Below, in pieces: positions 27,565 through 36,480 of a stretch of DNA of 64,000 nt. The stretch comes from Alkalispirochaeta americana (GTDB lineage: Bacteria > Spirochaetota > Spirochaetia > DSM-27196 > Alkalispirochaetaceae). Positions within the stretch are counted from its first letter, which is position 1. Each line of letters starts with the position of its first letter. A program made the translations under genes and the position numbers. The notes under the pieces were generated by a model that was not told where the DNA came from, did not search any database, and saw only the letters and a program-made list of their open reading frames with translations. Where the stretch lies: NCBI RefSeq assembly GCF_900156105.1, contig NZ_FTMS01000005.1, forward strand, positions 62,001 to 126,000, given 5' to 3'.

Positions 27565-28533
27565 ATGGCATCGGATATCTTGGATCGGACGATTCAAAGG
27601 AGCAGAAAGACAGTGACGCTGTACCAGTTCGCGCGAATAGTAGAGCTCCGGACCAAGATTGTGAGCATCTCTTCCTTCAGTCTGGGAATCCTTGCGGCGG
27701 TTGCCTCGTCGGGCAGATTTCTCCCGGGGCGGACAGGATTAATGGTGGCGGCCGTTCTCGCCGTGGACATGGGAACCACAGCCTTTAATACCTTCTTTGA
27801 CTACTGGACCGGGGTTGATCGACAGCAGACAAACCGGGAGGCCGATAAGGTCCTGGTCCACCAGCGGGTAGCGCCGGGAATCGCCCTGATTGTGGCGCTT
27901 ATCCTGTACGCCCTTGCCATAATCCTGGGACTCCTCCTTGCGATTCTGGTAAACCCCCTGATAGCGCCAGCAGGAGCCCTCTGCCTGGCTGTGGGGTTCC
28001 TCTATAACGGAGGCCCGCGCCCCATTTCCCGGACTCCCTGGGGCGAGTTTTTTGCGGGGGGGTTTTTGGGGTGGTTTCTGCTGTGTCTCACCATCTTTGT
28101 TCATAACGGAGGAATCGCTCCCGGGGAGTTGCTCCTGGGCATCCCCTCGGGATTCTTCATCGCCTCCATCCTGACGGTGAACAATACTTGCGATATCCAG
28201 GGAGACGCCCTGGCTGGACGAAAAACCCTCTCGATACAAGCCGGGAGAAACGTCGGTGAATCCCTGGTCTACATTCAGGGGTTTCTCGCCTACGGGTCTC
28301 TCTTCATCCTGGGCTGGGCGGGGTTCCTCCATCATACCGCGCAGATTACAGCCCCCCTCTTTTTCGCTCTCTCAATTCCCCTCTACGCGCTCATGCACCG
28401 TCAGGGCTTTTCTCACGAGACAAAGAGCGCGTCAATGCAACGAATCTCGGCAGCGTTTCTTCTCTTCTCGGTCAGCCTGGCGTTGCCCCTGGGCCTTGCA
28501 GCCCTGGAAAGCATCATCAGCGGGGGTCAGTAA
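27565..28533 (+). CDS. UbiA-family prenyltransferase, MenA-like
   Basis: Integral membrane prenyltransferase that joins a polyprenyl chain to an aromatic head group, probably 1,4-dihydroxy-2-naphthoate in menaquinone synthesis (322 aa). The aspartate-rich motif NTFFDYWTGVDRQQTNREAD matches the MenA version of the first UbiA motif. The second motif region reads YNGGPRPISRTPWGEFFAG, with the usual MenA GE rather than DxxD, followed by TVNNTCDIQGDALAGRKTL, the third acidic loop. About eight hydrophobic segments. ATG 27565 is chosen over a TTG one codon upstream. Downstream, convergently, lie a polyprenyl diphosphate synthase and an NDH-2, which supports a quinone role. Confidence 0.87.
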   Translation: MASDILDRTIQRSRKTVTLYQFARIVELRTKIVSISSFSLGILAAVASSGRFLPGRTGLMVAAVLAVDMGTTAFNTFFDYWTGVDRQQTNREADKVLVHQRVAPGIALIVALILYALAIILGLLLAILVNPLIAPAGALCLAVGFLYNGGPRPISRTPWGEFFAGGFLGWFLLCLTIFVHNGGIAPGELLLGIPSGFFIASILTVNNTCDIQGDALAGRKTLSIQAGRNVGESLVYIQGFLAYGSLFILGWAGFLHHTAQITAPLFFALSIPLYALMHRQGFSHETKSASMQRISAAFLLFSVSLALPLGLAALESIISGGQ

Positions 28534-28552
28534 GTATTAAGCACGACCTGAT

Positions 28553-29584
28553 CTAGGCGCTTCTGCGCAAAAGCCGTGTTGTAGCCTCCTGGAGGGTATC
28601 ACGATCGGCCCCCGGAGGAAGGCGCAGAATTTCCCGCTCTGCCCGGCGGGTATAGCGTTCCGCCACAGACCAGGTTTCCTGAAAGGCGCCGCACCGGGAA
28701 ACCAGTCGGCGGACCTCCTCAAGGGCATGAACTCTTGTCCTGCGCCATCGGGCATGGCGAGCCTGATCGGCGAGTTTTGGCAGAATCTTTCCGGAATCCT
28801 TTTGCATCGCCAAAATGAGTGGCAGAGTCACGACACCGGCACGCAGATCAGTTCCTCGGGGCTTCCCCGTCTTCCGGGGATCTCCTGCGATATCCAGGAG
28901 GTCATCTATAATCTGGAACCCCACCCCCAGGTTGTATCCCACTCGCCTCAGGGGCTCTATCAGATCTTTCGAGGGAGTATCGGCCTCAAGGGCACCGGCA
29001 TGAAAACTCAAGGCGAAGAGAACCGCCGTTTTTCCCACAATCCGATGCAGGTAGCGGCGCGGAGAGAGGTTAAACCGAAGGGAACCCCCTGGCAAACCAG
29101 AAGCCGGGGACTCATCAAGCCCTGACGATTCATCAATAACCGACGAGACAAGCCTGGCCACCGAAGGCGTAAGAAGGCGCAGACCCTCCTGACCGCTGGA
29201 CTTTGCAAAGAGGGCAAAACTCCGGGCAAAGAGATAATCACCGGCAAGGACAGCCCGCTTGCTCCCCAGGGTGATATGAAGGGAATCTCCTCCACGACGT
29301 GTTCTGGCGCCGTCGACTATATCGTCGTGAATAAGCGATGCCATGTGAAGCATCTCTATCGCGGCAGCCCGCTCTATGGCCCCCTCTCCCAGGGGCACTC
29401 CCCCGTTACCAATCCTGCCGGCGAGAACAACAAAGCCGGGCCGCAGAAATTTTGCGTCTCTCCTGGTGAGGTCCGAGAGAGCCCTGGATATGAGCCCCCC
29501 GGGGCCTGCCGTCTCCTGATCTATAAGATGTTGCACTCGTTCCAGCTCATGCTGAACCTCGGGATATCCTGCCCAGAAACTCAA
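28553..29584 (-). CDS. Polyprenyl diphosphate synthase
   Basis: Trans-isoprenyl chain elongating enzyme (343 aa) supplying the side chain for quinones or the undecaprenyl/solanesyl pool. Both aspartate-rich motifs are intact: LIHDDIVDGARTRRG (first DDxxD) and QIIDDLLDIAGD (second DDxxD). TTG at 29584 is taken as the start because it overlaps the NDH-2 stop (TTGA), has AGGAGA nine bases upstream inside the NDH-2 gene, and opens at the expected N-terminal helix (SFWAGYPEVQHELERVQHLI). The frame is open for 77 further codons upstream but that part lies inside the NDH-2 coding region. Cotranscribed with, and translationally coupled to, the NDH-2 gene. Confidence 0.9.
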   Translation of the reverse strand: MSFWAGYPEVQHELERVQHLIDQETAGPGGLISRALSDLTRRDAKFLRPGFVVLAGRIGNGGVPLGEGAIERAAAIEMLHMASLIHDDIVDGARTRRGGDSLHITLGSKRAVLAGDYLFARSFALFAKSSGQEGLRLLTPSVARLVSSVIDESSGLDESPASGLPGGSLRFNLSPRRYLHRIVGKTAVLFALSFHAGALEADTPSKDLIEPLRRVGYNLGVGFQIIDDLLDIAGDPRKTGKPRGTDLRAGVVTLPLILAMQKDSGKILPKLADQARHARWRRTRVHALEEVRRLVSRCGAFQETWSVAERYTRRAEREILRLPPGADRDTLQEATTRLLRRSA

Positions 29585-31509
29585 TCTCGTGGTTCTCCTA
29601 TGTAGAGGTAGGTTTTTTTCGCGATTGACCGTTTGTTCCACCAGCGCTTGAGCCAGGGCATGAGATAATGATCCAGGCCGAATCCTCGACCTCCACCTCC
29701 GAGCATCACCAGCGAAGCAGCCATGTACCAGAGAAGTTCCGGGTTTCCCCAGCCGGAACTGATGAAAAGGAGGCTGAACACGATGGAGACCCCCGCAGCC
29801 AGGAAGGTAAAACACCCGGCGATGAGAGCCAGACCAATTCCAATTTGTCCGATCACCACCGCTGCCTGCAGCAGGAAGGCCAAGAGGGGCGATGCGGAGA
29901 GAATATTTTCCGCGAACCAGGTATAAGGAGCAATAGCCTCGATTAGAGGCTGACCGTAGGCATCGGCTCCCTCGGTTGCGGCCGAGACTGCATCAGCGGC
30001 GCCAAAGGAGACGCCGGGCAACTGAATTGATTCGGGCCAGACGTTCATAAGCCCATCGTAGCCGGGGTAGAGCCACCCCTCCCGAATATGCTTGATCCCC
30101 TCGTGAAGCCATTTTCCCCCCAGAAAGAGACGCAGAGGCACCGTCCAGTAGACAGGAACCTTCCAGGAAAAGTGCCCCCGAAAAAGAGATCGCCCTCCCT
30201 GTATGGTGAGGAACTGACCACTGATGTACTCCCAGCAGGCGTTTACTCCGGCCAGACCGAAGAGATAATGCAGGTTCACCAGGTGCTTCATGGCCAGTGC
30301 CCAGAATCCCGCCAGCGAAACCCCCAGAACATCCGCAACTCCCCACTTGCTCCCCACGGAAACCATGAAGCCATGATAGGCCGAGCGGAAGGGACGAAGC
30401 TCCTTCCCTTCTATTGATGCGATGATATTATGAGCCGCCGTGTCGGCCGTCTGAAGCGCCGTCTCTACGATCTGGGGAACCACATGCTCCTCCTCAACAT
30501 ACCAGAGCACGTCGCCCACCAGATAAATCTCATCCCTGTCCACGGACTGCATATAATCGTTTACCAGAATGCGCCCACGCTGTCCTACCACGTAGCGCTC
30601 TGATTCGTCGAACCAGCATCCGGCCATGCCGTGGATCCCCTCCACGGAGGCGACGGAGCATTCTCCCCGGGCTGTGTGGCCCTTCGTAAGGTTCAGGCGA
30701 TTGCTGAGCTCACCCCCGTGGACCCCGGCGGTCCATATGAAGGTCTCCGTATGAATGGTTGTGTCGCCCAGGAAAACCTTTCCTGCCTCCGCAGCGGTAA
30801 CAGGAGCCCTCAAGAGAAGTTCTCCCCCCATCGAGCGGAGGCGCTTTTCCGCCTTCTTTTGCAACTTCTCCGGGAGGATAGGAAGAATACTATCCTGGGC
30901 TTCCACCAGAAGCACTCTCACATCCCGCTCGTCGATGTGATAGGCAGGACACAGTTCCTTTTTCCGTTCCAGCAGTTCTCCTGCCAGCTCCACCCCGGTG
31001 AATCCCGCTCCTGCAATGGTGAAGGTCAGCATCTGGCGTCTTTTTTCGGGATCAAGCTGTTTTGCAGCCTCGCGAAACTGCCGTTCCACGTGACCACGTA
31101 TCCGCAGAGCATCCTCCAGAGACCAGAGAGTAAAACTGTATTCCTGTGCACCAGGTATATCAAAGAACTCCGGCGCTCCACCGGAGCCGATAACCAGAAA
31201 ATCGTAGGGATATCGCGCCGCCGAGGACAGGAGCTCCTTGCCATCGAGATCTATACCCGTTATCTCATCCACCACAACCCCGACGGGCGAGGCTCCAAAG
31301 ATTTTCTTGAAACTTACCTGAACAGCCTCGGGCCCGGTCCGTGAACCGGCGACCTCGTGAAGCTCGGTCATGAGGGTGTGGTAGGGGTTTTTATCGATCA
31401 GGGTGATCTCCACGGAAGGGTTTCGAGAGAACCGCTTCAGCAGCTTTTTGGCCACCTGCACCCCTCCATAGCCTCCCCCGAGAATTACTATACGCTTCTT
31501 TTCGCTCAT
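29581..31509 (-). CDS. Type II NADH dehydrogenase fused to a DoxX-like membrane domain
   Basis: Membrane-associated NADH:quinone oxidoreductase with an unusual C-terminal membrane half (642 aa; NDH-2 alone is about 400-430). FAD-binding motif VILGGGYGGVQVAKKL at the N-terminus, NAD-binding motif FTIAGAGFTGVELAGEL near residue 160, and the FAD-contact segment DEIYLVGDVLWY with VPQIVETALQTADTAAHNI are clear. After about residue 400 a second region with four to five hydrophobic segments (LLAFLLQAAVVIGQIGIGLA, LALIAGCFTFLAAGVSIVFS, LLWYMAASLVMLGGGGRG) resembles DoxX/quinol oxidase-subunit-like domains. The ATG at 31509 has GGAAGGGG upstream. Its stop overlaps the polyprenyl synthase start, and the MenA-like gene converges on the pair, so a quinone-linked respiratory role is likely. 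Confidence 0.88.
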   Translation of the reverse strand: MSEKKRIVILGGGYGGVQVAKKLLKRFSRNPSVEITLIDKNPYHTLMTELHEVAGSRTGPEAVQVSFKKIFGASPVGVVVDEITGIDLDGKELLSSAARYPYDFLVIGSGGAPEFFDIPGAQEYSFTLWSLEDALRIRGHVERQFREAAKQLDPEKRRQMLTFTIAGAGFTGVELAGELLERKKELCPAYHIDERDVRVLLVEAQDSILPILPEKLQKKAEKRLRSMGGELLLRAPVTAAEAGKVFLGDTTIHTETFIWTAGVHGGELSNRLNLTKGHTARGECSVASVEGIHGMAGCWFDESERYVVGQRGRILVNDYMQSVDRDEIYLVGDVLWYVEEEHVVPQIVETALQTADTAAHNIIASIEGKELRPFRSAYHGFMVSVGSKWGVADVLGVSLAGFWALAMKHLVNLHYLFGLAGVNACWEYISGQFLTIQGGRSLFRGHFSWKVPVYWTVPLRLFLGGKWLHEGIKHIREGWLYPGYDGLMNVWPESIQLPGVSFGAADAVSAATEGADAYGQPLIEAIAPYTWFAENILSASPLLAFLLQAAVVIGQIGIGLALIAGCFTFLAAGVSIVFSLLFISSGWGNPELLWYMAASLVMLGGGGRGFGLDHYLMPWLKRWWNKRSIAKKTYLYIGEPRD

Positions 31510-31677
31510 TTCTTTCCCCTTCCTTCGCAATCAATACACAATATTACAAATACTATCATGAATTTCCAGTGCTTGAACGAAGTTCCTGACCTTTTCACAA
31601 AGAATCCCCGAAGGAGCCGCTTCTGAGGTTGATTGCACCCGATCCCGAAAAATGGAGGCACTCAACCCCAGGCCGCC

Positions 31678-32583
31678 TCAGAAAAGACTCGTGAAATACT
31701 CCGCCACGGCCTGTTTGGGCAAGCGGTAGCGGACTGTCACCTGGGGATCAACCACCTGGGCAATCTCGGTATGGCCCGCCAAACTCATCAGCATGGTCGA
31801 TTCTGCCAGGGAGAGTCCCGTCTTGTGCTGAACGAGATCTGCCATGGTGGCCACGGCCCGTTTTGTGGCGGAGTCCAGGGTCTCTCCCGAAACAATGGCG
31901 TAAAAATCCTGGTCATCCTCCAGCAGGGGATGCTCCAGCGGAGGAATGGTCGAGGCCGACCCGGGAATCACCGAGAGCCGGAAGGTGAGTTCGGCAGCCA
32001 CCTCAAGGCCGCTCACGCCGATTTCCCCATCACCCATGGCACCATGGACGTCGCCGGCACCAAAAAGAGCACCCTCATGAAATACGGGAAGATACAGGGT
32101 CGCGCCCTCCCGGATTACCCGATTATCCATGTTTCCGCCGTGATCCCCGGGCACGCCGTTCGGAACAGCCTCCCCCCGGGGCGCCACTCCAATGACACCG
32201 ATCATCTTGTTCAGAGGCAGAGAAATTTTCTCGTTAAAACGAACCCGATCGTCCACAGAAAGGATCCTGACCTGGGCAGCCTCGATGCGATCACCCAGAA
32301 CCCCCGCCCCGGGAACAACGCAAACGATCCCGGAATCGGCGATCTTGATTCCCAGAACCTCTACCTTCAGAATATCCCCTGGTTGTGCACCGCGAAGAGC
32401 GACAGGGCCTGTAGCAGGGTTCACCTGGTTCCAGTCGAGGCCCGAGAAGTCTTCGGGGGTGGAAATCTGGTTGGAGAAGCAATCTCGTGTAACCATCTGA
32501 ATCTCGGCACCGCTTTCAACGGTGACCACCGGTATCAGCTCGCTGTGAAAGGCGTAAAAAATCGATTCATCGTCGATGCGCAT
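31678..32583 (-). CDS. Acetamidase/formamidase family protein
   Basis: Predicted amidase of the FmdA/AmdA family, releasing ammonia from short amides such as formamide or acetamide (301 aa, normal family length). Conserved stretches: ESGAEIQMVTRDCFSNQ near the start, GPVALRGAQPGDILKVEVL, VVPGAGVLGD, and GAGDVHGAMGDGEIG, which holds the family's metal-site histidine and aspartates. AGGAGG five bases before the ATG gives a secure start. Divergent from the SDR gene; the 147 bp towards the NDH-2 gene contain no clear gene. Confidence 0.9.
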   Translation of the reverse strand: MRIDDESIFYAFHSELIPVVTVESGAEIQMVTRDCFSNQISTPEDFSGLDWNQVNPATGPVALRGAQPGDILKVEVLGIKIADSGIVCVVPGAGVLGDRIEAAQVRILSVDDRVRFNEKISLPLNKMIGVIGVAPRGEAVPNGVPGDHGGNMDNRVIREGATLYLPVFHEGALFGAGDVHGAMGDGEIGVSGLEVAAELTFRLSVIPGSASTIPPLEHPLLEDDQDFYAIVSGETLDSATKRAVATMADLVQHKTGLSLAESTMLMSLAGHTEIAQVVDPQVTVRYRLPKQAVAEYFTSLF

Positions 32584-32721
32584 GTATTCCTCCTGCTTTT
32601 TTCTGGTGAAACTCCAAGAATATCATGCTTTCTGCAACGTGTGGTTCCCGGAAGACCTCTGCAGGCGAATGCCCCGGACCCAACGGACCTCACGACGGGC
32701 GTGATTGACAGCATCCATCCG

Positions 32722-33642
32722 GTGGGGCAAAGTTCTATCGGGAAGGCATATCAAACCGGCCAGGGAGCTTCCCCTTCCGGAAAAATCGCCCCCGGGTCAA
32801 GGAGCACACCAATCAGCACCAATCGCCCCCCCCACCGGACAGCCTGCATCACCGGCGCCACCAGCGGAATCGGTAAAGCCTTTGCCCAGGCCCTCTCCAA
32901 CCAGGGATGGAGCCTCATCCTGACAGGCCGTCGCCGGGAAGTTCTTGAAGATTTTGCCAAAGAGCTATCCCGAAACGTGCCCCGGAATCCTCCCGTGAGG
33001 ATTGTCCTAGGGGATCTTCGGGAGTCCGAAACCCGGGAGCAGCTCATGGCGGTGCTCAGGGAGACTCCGGGGCTGGAACTGCTCATCCACAACGCCGGCT
33101 ACGGTCTGGACAGACCCTTTCTGGAGGCATCACCGGAAGATGTCCTGGCCATGGGGGAGCTCCACGTTCAATGCACAACCTTTCTGGTGAACCAGACAGT
33201 GCCGCTACTCTCTGGCCAGTCCTCCGTCTCTGGCCAAGCTCCAGGAATCATTCTGGTCTCATCGGCAGCGGCCTTTCTCCCCTCACCAGGGCCGGCCCTC
33301 TACACCGCCACCAAGGCCTTCATTGTCTCTTTGGGGATCGCCCTCTTTCCGGAACTCTCCCGACGGAATATAGCCCTTCAGGTACTGTGCCCCGGCTTCA
33401 CCCGCACTGATTTTCATGCCCGCCTGGGCTGGCACCCCCGGAGGCTCCAAAACCGGGGGCTGATTCGCTGGATGGACCCCCGGAAAGTGGCGGAACTCTC
33501 GCTTCGCCGACTGTGGAACGGCCCCCTCGGGCTCCATCGGCGATCACCCGTCTACATTCCAGGCCTCTCCAACCGGCTCATCCTGCGCCTTGCCAGGCTG
33601 ATACCGCGAAGAATCTACACCATTCTGGCCCGATCCTGGTGA
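32722..33642 (+). CDS. Short-chain dehydrogenase/reductase
   Basis: NAD(P)-dependent oxidoreductase of the SDR superfamily. Rossmann motif TGATSGIGKAF, NAG motif (IHNAGYGLD), catalytic Ser in LVSSAAAF and catalytic YTATK are all present; a C-terminal VLCPGFTRTDFH follows the classical-SDR pattern. The start is uncertain: GTG at 32722 gives 306 aa and GTG at 32701 gives 313, neither with a ribosome site, and no ATG/GTG/TTG lies between them and the Rossmann motif. The frame stays open for another kilobase upstream, but that is antisense to the amidase. Substrate unknown. Confidence 0.82.
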   Translation: MGQSSIGKAYQTGQGASPSGKIAPGSRSTPISTNRPPHRTACITGATSGIGKAFAQALSNQGWSLILTGRRREVLEDFAKELSRNVPRNPPVRIVLGDLRESETREQLMAVLRETPGLELLIHNAGYGLDRPFLEASPEDVLAMGELHVQCTTFLVNQTVPLLSGQSSVSGQAPGIILVSSAAAFLPSPGPALYTATKAFIVSLGIALFPELSRRNIALQVLCPGFTRTDFHARLGWHPRRLQNRGLIRWMDPRKVAELSLRRLWNGPLGLHRRSPVYIPGLSNRLILRLARLIPRRIYTILARSW

Positions 33643-33707
33643 TCCGCAACCATGTCGGGCAACCAGCACAACCCGACAGAACCCCAAAGGCAAAGTGATC
33701 GCGCTCC

Positions 33708-33736
33708 TTGCCTAAGGGGCCAAGCCCTTCTATACT
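33708..33736 (+). promoter_or_regulatory. Promoter, leaderless layout
   Basis: TTGCCT - 17 bp - TATACT, ending nine bases before the ATG at 33746. The predicted transcription start falls two to four bases from the start codon and there is no Shine-Dalgarno sequence. Confidence 0.65.
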
Positions 33737-33745
33737 CTGGCCACG

Positions 33746-34717
33746 ATGATAGACCTGAACGTAACCTATGCAGGCCTCTCCCTGAAGAGCCCGGTGATCG
33801 TCGAGTTTCTTGACACCCTTCCTCCACCGGAAATCGTGGAAAACCTGAACGCCATCGGTGCCGGAGCCGTGATCTTGCCGCCCCTGGACGAGGAACGTCT
33901 CTCCTGGAGCGAAAACGATCAGGAAGTAACCGGAAACAACCAGACCGACGGAGCCGTTCGCGACAGCGAGAAAATCCGTCGGCGACTGAACTATGACGCC
34001 TATCTGGAGCACCTGGAAAAAATTTCAGACCTGACGGAAATACCACTCCTCACGCCCCTCCAGTGCACGAGAAGAAGCGACTGGCTCAACACCACCCGGG
34101 CTATGGAAATGGCCGGAGCCAGCGCGGTTATCCTGATGCCCCTGAGGGAGGACCGTTGGCGAGCGATGCGGTCTGACCGTCTGGAAAAGGAGATCCTCAG
34201 GACAAGCGTCGGCGTGGCTCCCAAGACAAACCTTCCCGTGACCGTTCAACTCCCTGCTGCACCCTACGGAATGCAGGCCCTGGTCCACGCCCTGGGAGAA
34301 GGCTCCATCAAGGGGATATTCCTCAAAAGCTCTTCGGCCTTGACCGCCATCGATATCGAGACCATCTCCACCGATTCCCGGGCTATTCACGACCGCCGTT
34401 CTGACGCGGAATTTGTCACGATCCTGTCGTCTATCCAACTCCTCTACCGTCGGGTCACCCCCCATATCGCCGCACGCCTGCCCCTGGGCCAACCCGACAG
34501 CCTGGCAGAAAGCCTCCTGGCCGGCGCAACCCTGGGAACCATTCCCGTCCCCGCAGGAAAAGAGGTTGAAGCAGGCTCCTGGGCCAGGGACTACCAGGAA
34601 GCGCTCCTTCGGTGGATGCGCCGAAAAAACTTTACCAGCCTCTTCGATCTTCGGGGAAGCCTCAGCGAAAGCCGCCGCTCCAGCTCCCTGGAAAACCCCC
34701 GGGAACCCGGGAGCTAA
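33746..34717 (+). CDS. Dihydroorotate dehydrogenase-like protein
   Basis: TIM-barrel flavoprotein related to class 1 dihydroorotate dehydrogenases (323 aa). The opening MIDLNVTYAGLSLKSPVIV and the GAGAVILPPLDEE segment match the 'DHOD-like' group found in several anaerobes, whose reaction is not established. The C-terminal part AGKEVEAGSWARDYQEALLRW is also typical of that group. Segments of the normal substrate loop are diverged (FLDTLPPPEIVENL in place of the usual GxS/G-rich turn), so pyrimidine synthesis should not be assumed. Probably monocistronic and leaderless. Confidence 0.8.
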   Translation: MIDLNVTYAGLSLKSPVIVEFLDTLPPPEIVENLNAIGAGAVILPPLDEERLSWSENDQEVTGNNQTDGAVRDSEKIRRRLNYDAYLEHLEKISDLTEIPLLTPLQCTRRSDWLNTTRAMEMAGASAVILMPLREDRWRAMRSDRLEKEILRTSVGVAPKTNLPVTVQLPAAPYGMQALVHALGEGSIKGIFLKSSSALTAIDIETISTDSRAIHDRRSDAEFVTILSSIQLLYRRVTPHIAARLPLGQPDSLAESLLAGATLGTIPVPAGKEVEAGSWARDYQEALLRWMRRKNFTSLFDLRGSLSESRRSSSLENPREPGS

Positions 34718-34811
34718 CCGGACACCTCTCCGGCACACCCCGGGAAAATCCCGGCGCCACCCGCCGGGCCGGCGGGTCGGGCTCTCCGCTCCAATTCCTC
34801 GGTGGCGCCGG
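34718..34811. other. Nested inverted repeats between convergent genes
   Basis: Directly after the DHOD-like stop there are several hairpins: CCGGA/TCCGG (34718-34733), CCGGGA-AAA-TCCCGG (34740-34754), and an 11-bp perfect outer arm pair CCGGCGCCACC (34751-34761) / GGTGGCGCCGG (34801-34811) that encloses the near-palindrome CCCGCCGG-G-CCGGCGGG (34760-34776). The remaining 115 bp to the dacA-like stop are G+C-rich with no further gene. Likely a structured terminator region for both strands; no U-tract. Confidence 0.6.
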
Positions 34812-34926
34812 GTCGCGGCTGCCTTCCCGGCTCACTCCCGCTCGCCGCGCAGCCGCTGCGCCCCCTGCGGGATTTCCGCTCCGATCCCTGGCGCAAAACC
34901 CCGCAGCAAGCGAATCACCCCTTTCG

Positions 34927-36246
34927 TCAGGAAGCAATCCGCAGAGCAAGACGGGAAAACCACCATCGCAACCGATCCCAGCCCCGGCGCAGAACTCCCC
35001 CCGCCTCTATGGGCTGAGTAAACCACAACGGAACCTCCAGCAGAGGCTCCGTACCCAAACGATACCGTACCATTCCCGCAGGTGAAGCCCTATCCTGGGG
35101 AGCCCAGAAACTATCAGGCACCTCCACCTCCCCCCGGAGCAGACTCTCCGTCCCGGCAGGAATCACAACAGACAGGTTTTGGGTCGCCGCCACCGTTCCA
35201 TACCGCTCCTTCCCCCCCCAGATGGGAACCTCCTGCGGCGGAGGAAGGGTCAGGGAGACGGTCTGAAACGAGGAAAACGCCCAGTCAAAGAGACTGATCG
35301 CATCGCTGGAACGCCGCCGCCCCCCCTCAAGGTGTGTCGGCCCCGCCACGCCAAGAACCACAGCGATCAGACGCTGATCTCCCCGCCGTGCTGTGGCAAC
35401 CACATTATATCCGGCGGCACTGGTGTAACCCGTCTTCATTCCATCAACCCCGGGATAATCCCGCAAGAGAGTGTTCCGGTTGTACTGAACAATCGTGTTT
35501 CCCTGAAGCCGCCCCCCCGGGAAATGCTTCGCCTCGGGGTAAGCAAAAGACTGCATTGAAAAGAGCTGCGGCAACGATTCGGGCCAGCGCTCTATCAAAA
35601 TTCGGGTAAAATAAGCGATCTCCCGGGCTGTAATCCTGTTTCCCGGGCTCAGCCCCGAGGGCTCCTCAAAATAGAGTCGTTTCAGGCCCAGGGAGTGGAC
35701 TGTATTGTTCATCTCGCCGGCAAAAGCACTAACTGATCCAGCCACGCGAAGCGCGACCTCCACGGCAGCATCATTTCCGCTTGATACCGCCAACCCCCGC
35801 AGAAGGTCCCAGCCGTTCACCCGCTGGTCAGGACCAAGAAACATGAGGGAACTTCGCGGAGGCATGGCGCGGGCATAAGCCTCGGGGTGTACCGGCAAGG
35901 CCTCATCCAAAGGAAAAGCTCCCCGTCGTGACGCTTCCAGCGCCGTATAAACCGTAACCAGCTTTGTCACTGAAGCGGGAACCCACTCATTATCAAGACC
36001 CTTCTCGTAGAGGATCGTTCCCGTGGTATAATCCATGATCGCCACAACCGGAGCGTATTCTACAATCGGCGGGGGAACCGAAAAGCGTTCCGCTGCAGTC
36101 TCTTCCCCGGAGGACCTTGTCGACAGGACAACATCCTTCAGCCTGTCGGCCTTCCCTGTCTCATCGGCCAGAGCAGGCCATGGCACAAGAGAAAGGGCAA
36201 GGGAAAACAGCAGGGTCCGGAAGAAACCCCGTGAAAAAAGCGACAT
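34927..36246 (-). CDS. D-alanyl-D-alanine carboxypeptidase (PBP5/DacA type)
   Basis: Periplasmic low-molecular-weight penicillin-binding protein that trims the terminal D-Ala of peptidoglycan pentapeptides (439 aa). A signal peptide (SLFSRGFFRTLLFSLALSLV, cleavage near PALA-DE) follows the chosen ATG at 36246. Active-site motifs: SVTK (nucleophile Ser92), SSGN (SGN at 156-158) and MKTGYTSAAG (KTG). A C-terminal beta domain and a terminal amphipathic segment (RLRWWFSRLALRIAS) that could bind the membrane complete the DacA plan. The frame extends 29 codons upstream to ATG 36333 through a repetitive charged stretch; no ribosome site marks either start. Confidence 0.92.
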   Translation of the reverse strand: MSLFSRGFFRTLLFSLALSLVPWPALADETGKADRLKDVVLSTRSSGEETAAERFSVPPPIVEYAPVVAIMDYTTGTILYEKGLDNEWVPASVTKLVTVYTALEASRRGAFPLDEALPVHPEAYARAMPPRSSLMFLGPDQRVNGWDLLRGLAVSSGNDAAVEVALRVAGSVSAFAGEMNNTVHSLGLKRLYFEEPSGLSPGNRITAREIAYFTRILIERWPESLPQLFSMQSFAYPEAKHFPGGRLQGNTIVQYNRNTLLRDYPGVDGMKTGYTSAAGYNVVATARRGDQRLIAVVLGVAGPTHLEGGRRRSSDAISLFDWAFSSFQTVSLTLPPPQEVPIWGGKERYGTVAATQNLSVVIPAGTESLLRGEVEVPDSFWAPQDRASPAGMVRYRLGTEPLLEVPLWFTQPIEAGGVLRRGWDRLRWWFSRLALRIAS

Positions 36247-36248
36247 CC

Positions 36249-36284
36249 TTTCCAGGGAACGCTTCTCTCTTTCCAGGGAACGCT
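36249..36284. repeat. 15-bp direct repeats, 21-bp period, at the carboxypeptidase start
   Basis: TTTCCAGGGAACGCT occurs at 36249-36263 and 36270-36284, two helical turns apart, immediately upstream of the ATG at 36246 (minus strand). It could be a pair of regulator sites or mRNA-leader element, or, if translation starts at 36333, an in-frame peptide repeat. Confidence 0.6.
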
Positions 36285-36446
36285 CCTTTGAAGATTCCTC
36301 CGGTTCGATGAAAATCCTTCGTGATGAAATCATGTACCCTGTACTATCAAGAGATCTTCAAAATGTCTATCCGGGGGATGGTAAAACTATTCCGAAAGCT
36401 CCTGTCCGTTCTGGTTTCAGGGGCGAAGGGAGAACAAAAAATCCCT

Positions 36447-36475
36447 TTGCGTTGCAGGAGAAGTCGGTGTATACT
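36447..36475 (+). promoter_or_regulatory. fucI promoter
   Basis: TTGCGT - 17 bp - TATACT, with a predicted start near 36482 and a leader of about 46 bases to the fucI ATG. Confidence 0.7.
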
Positions 36476-36480
36476 ACTGT

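Noticed and set aside
31633-32700. Long plus-strand open frame continuous with the SDR gene
   Set aside because: It is antisense to the well-supported formamidase-like gene and has no recognisable domain; only the part from about 32722 is coding.
32705-32710. Perfect TTGACA as a promoter for the SDR gene
   Set aside because: No acceptable -10 at 16-18 bp, and every possible start codon lies at or before the position where such a transcript would begin.
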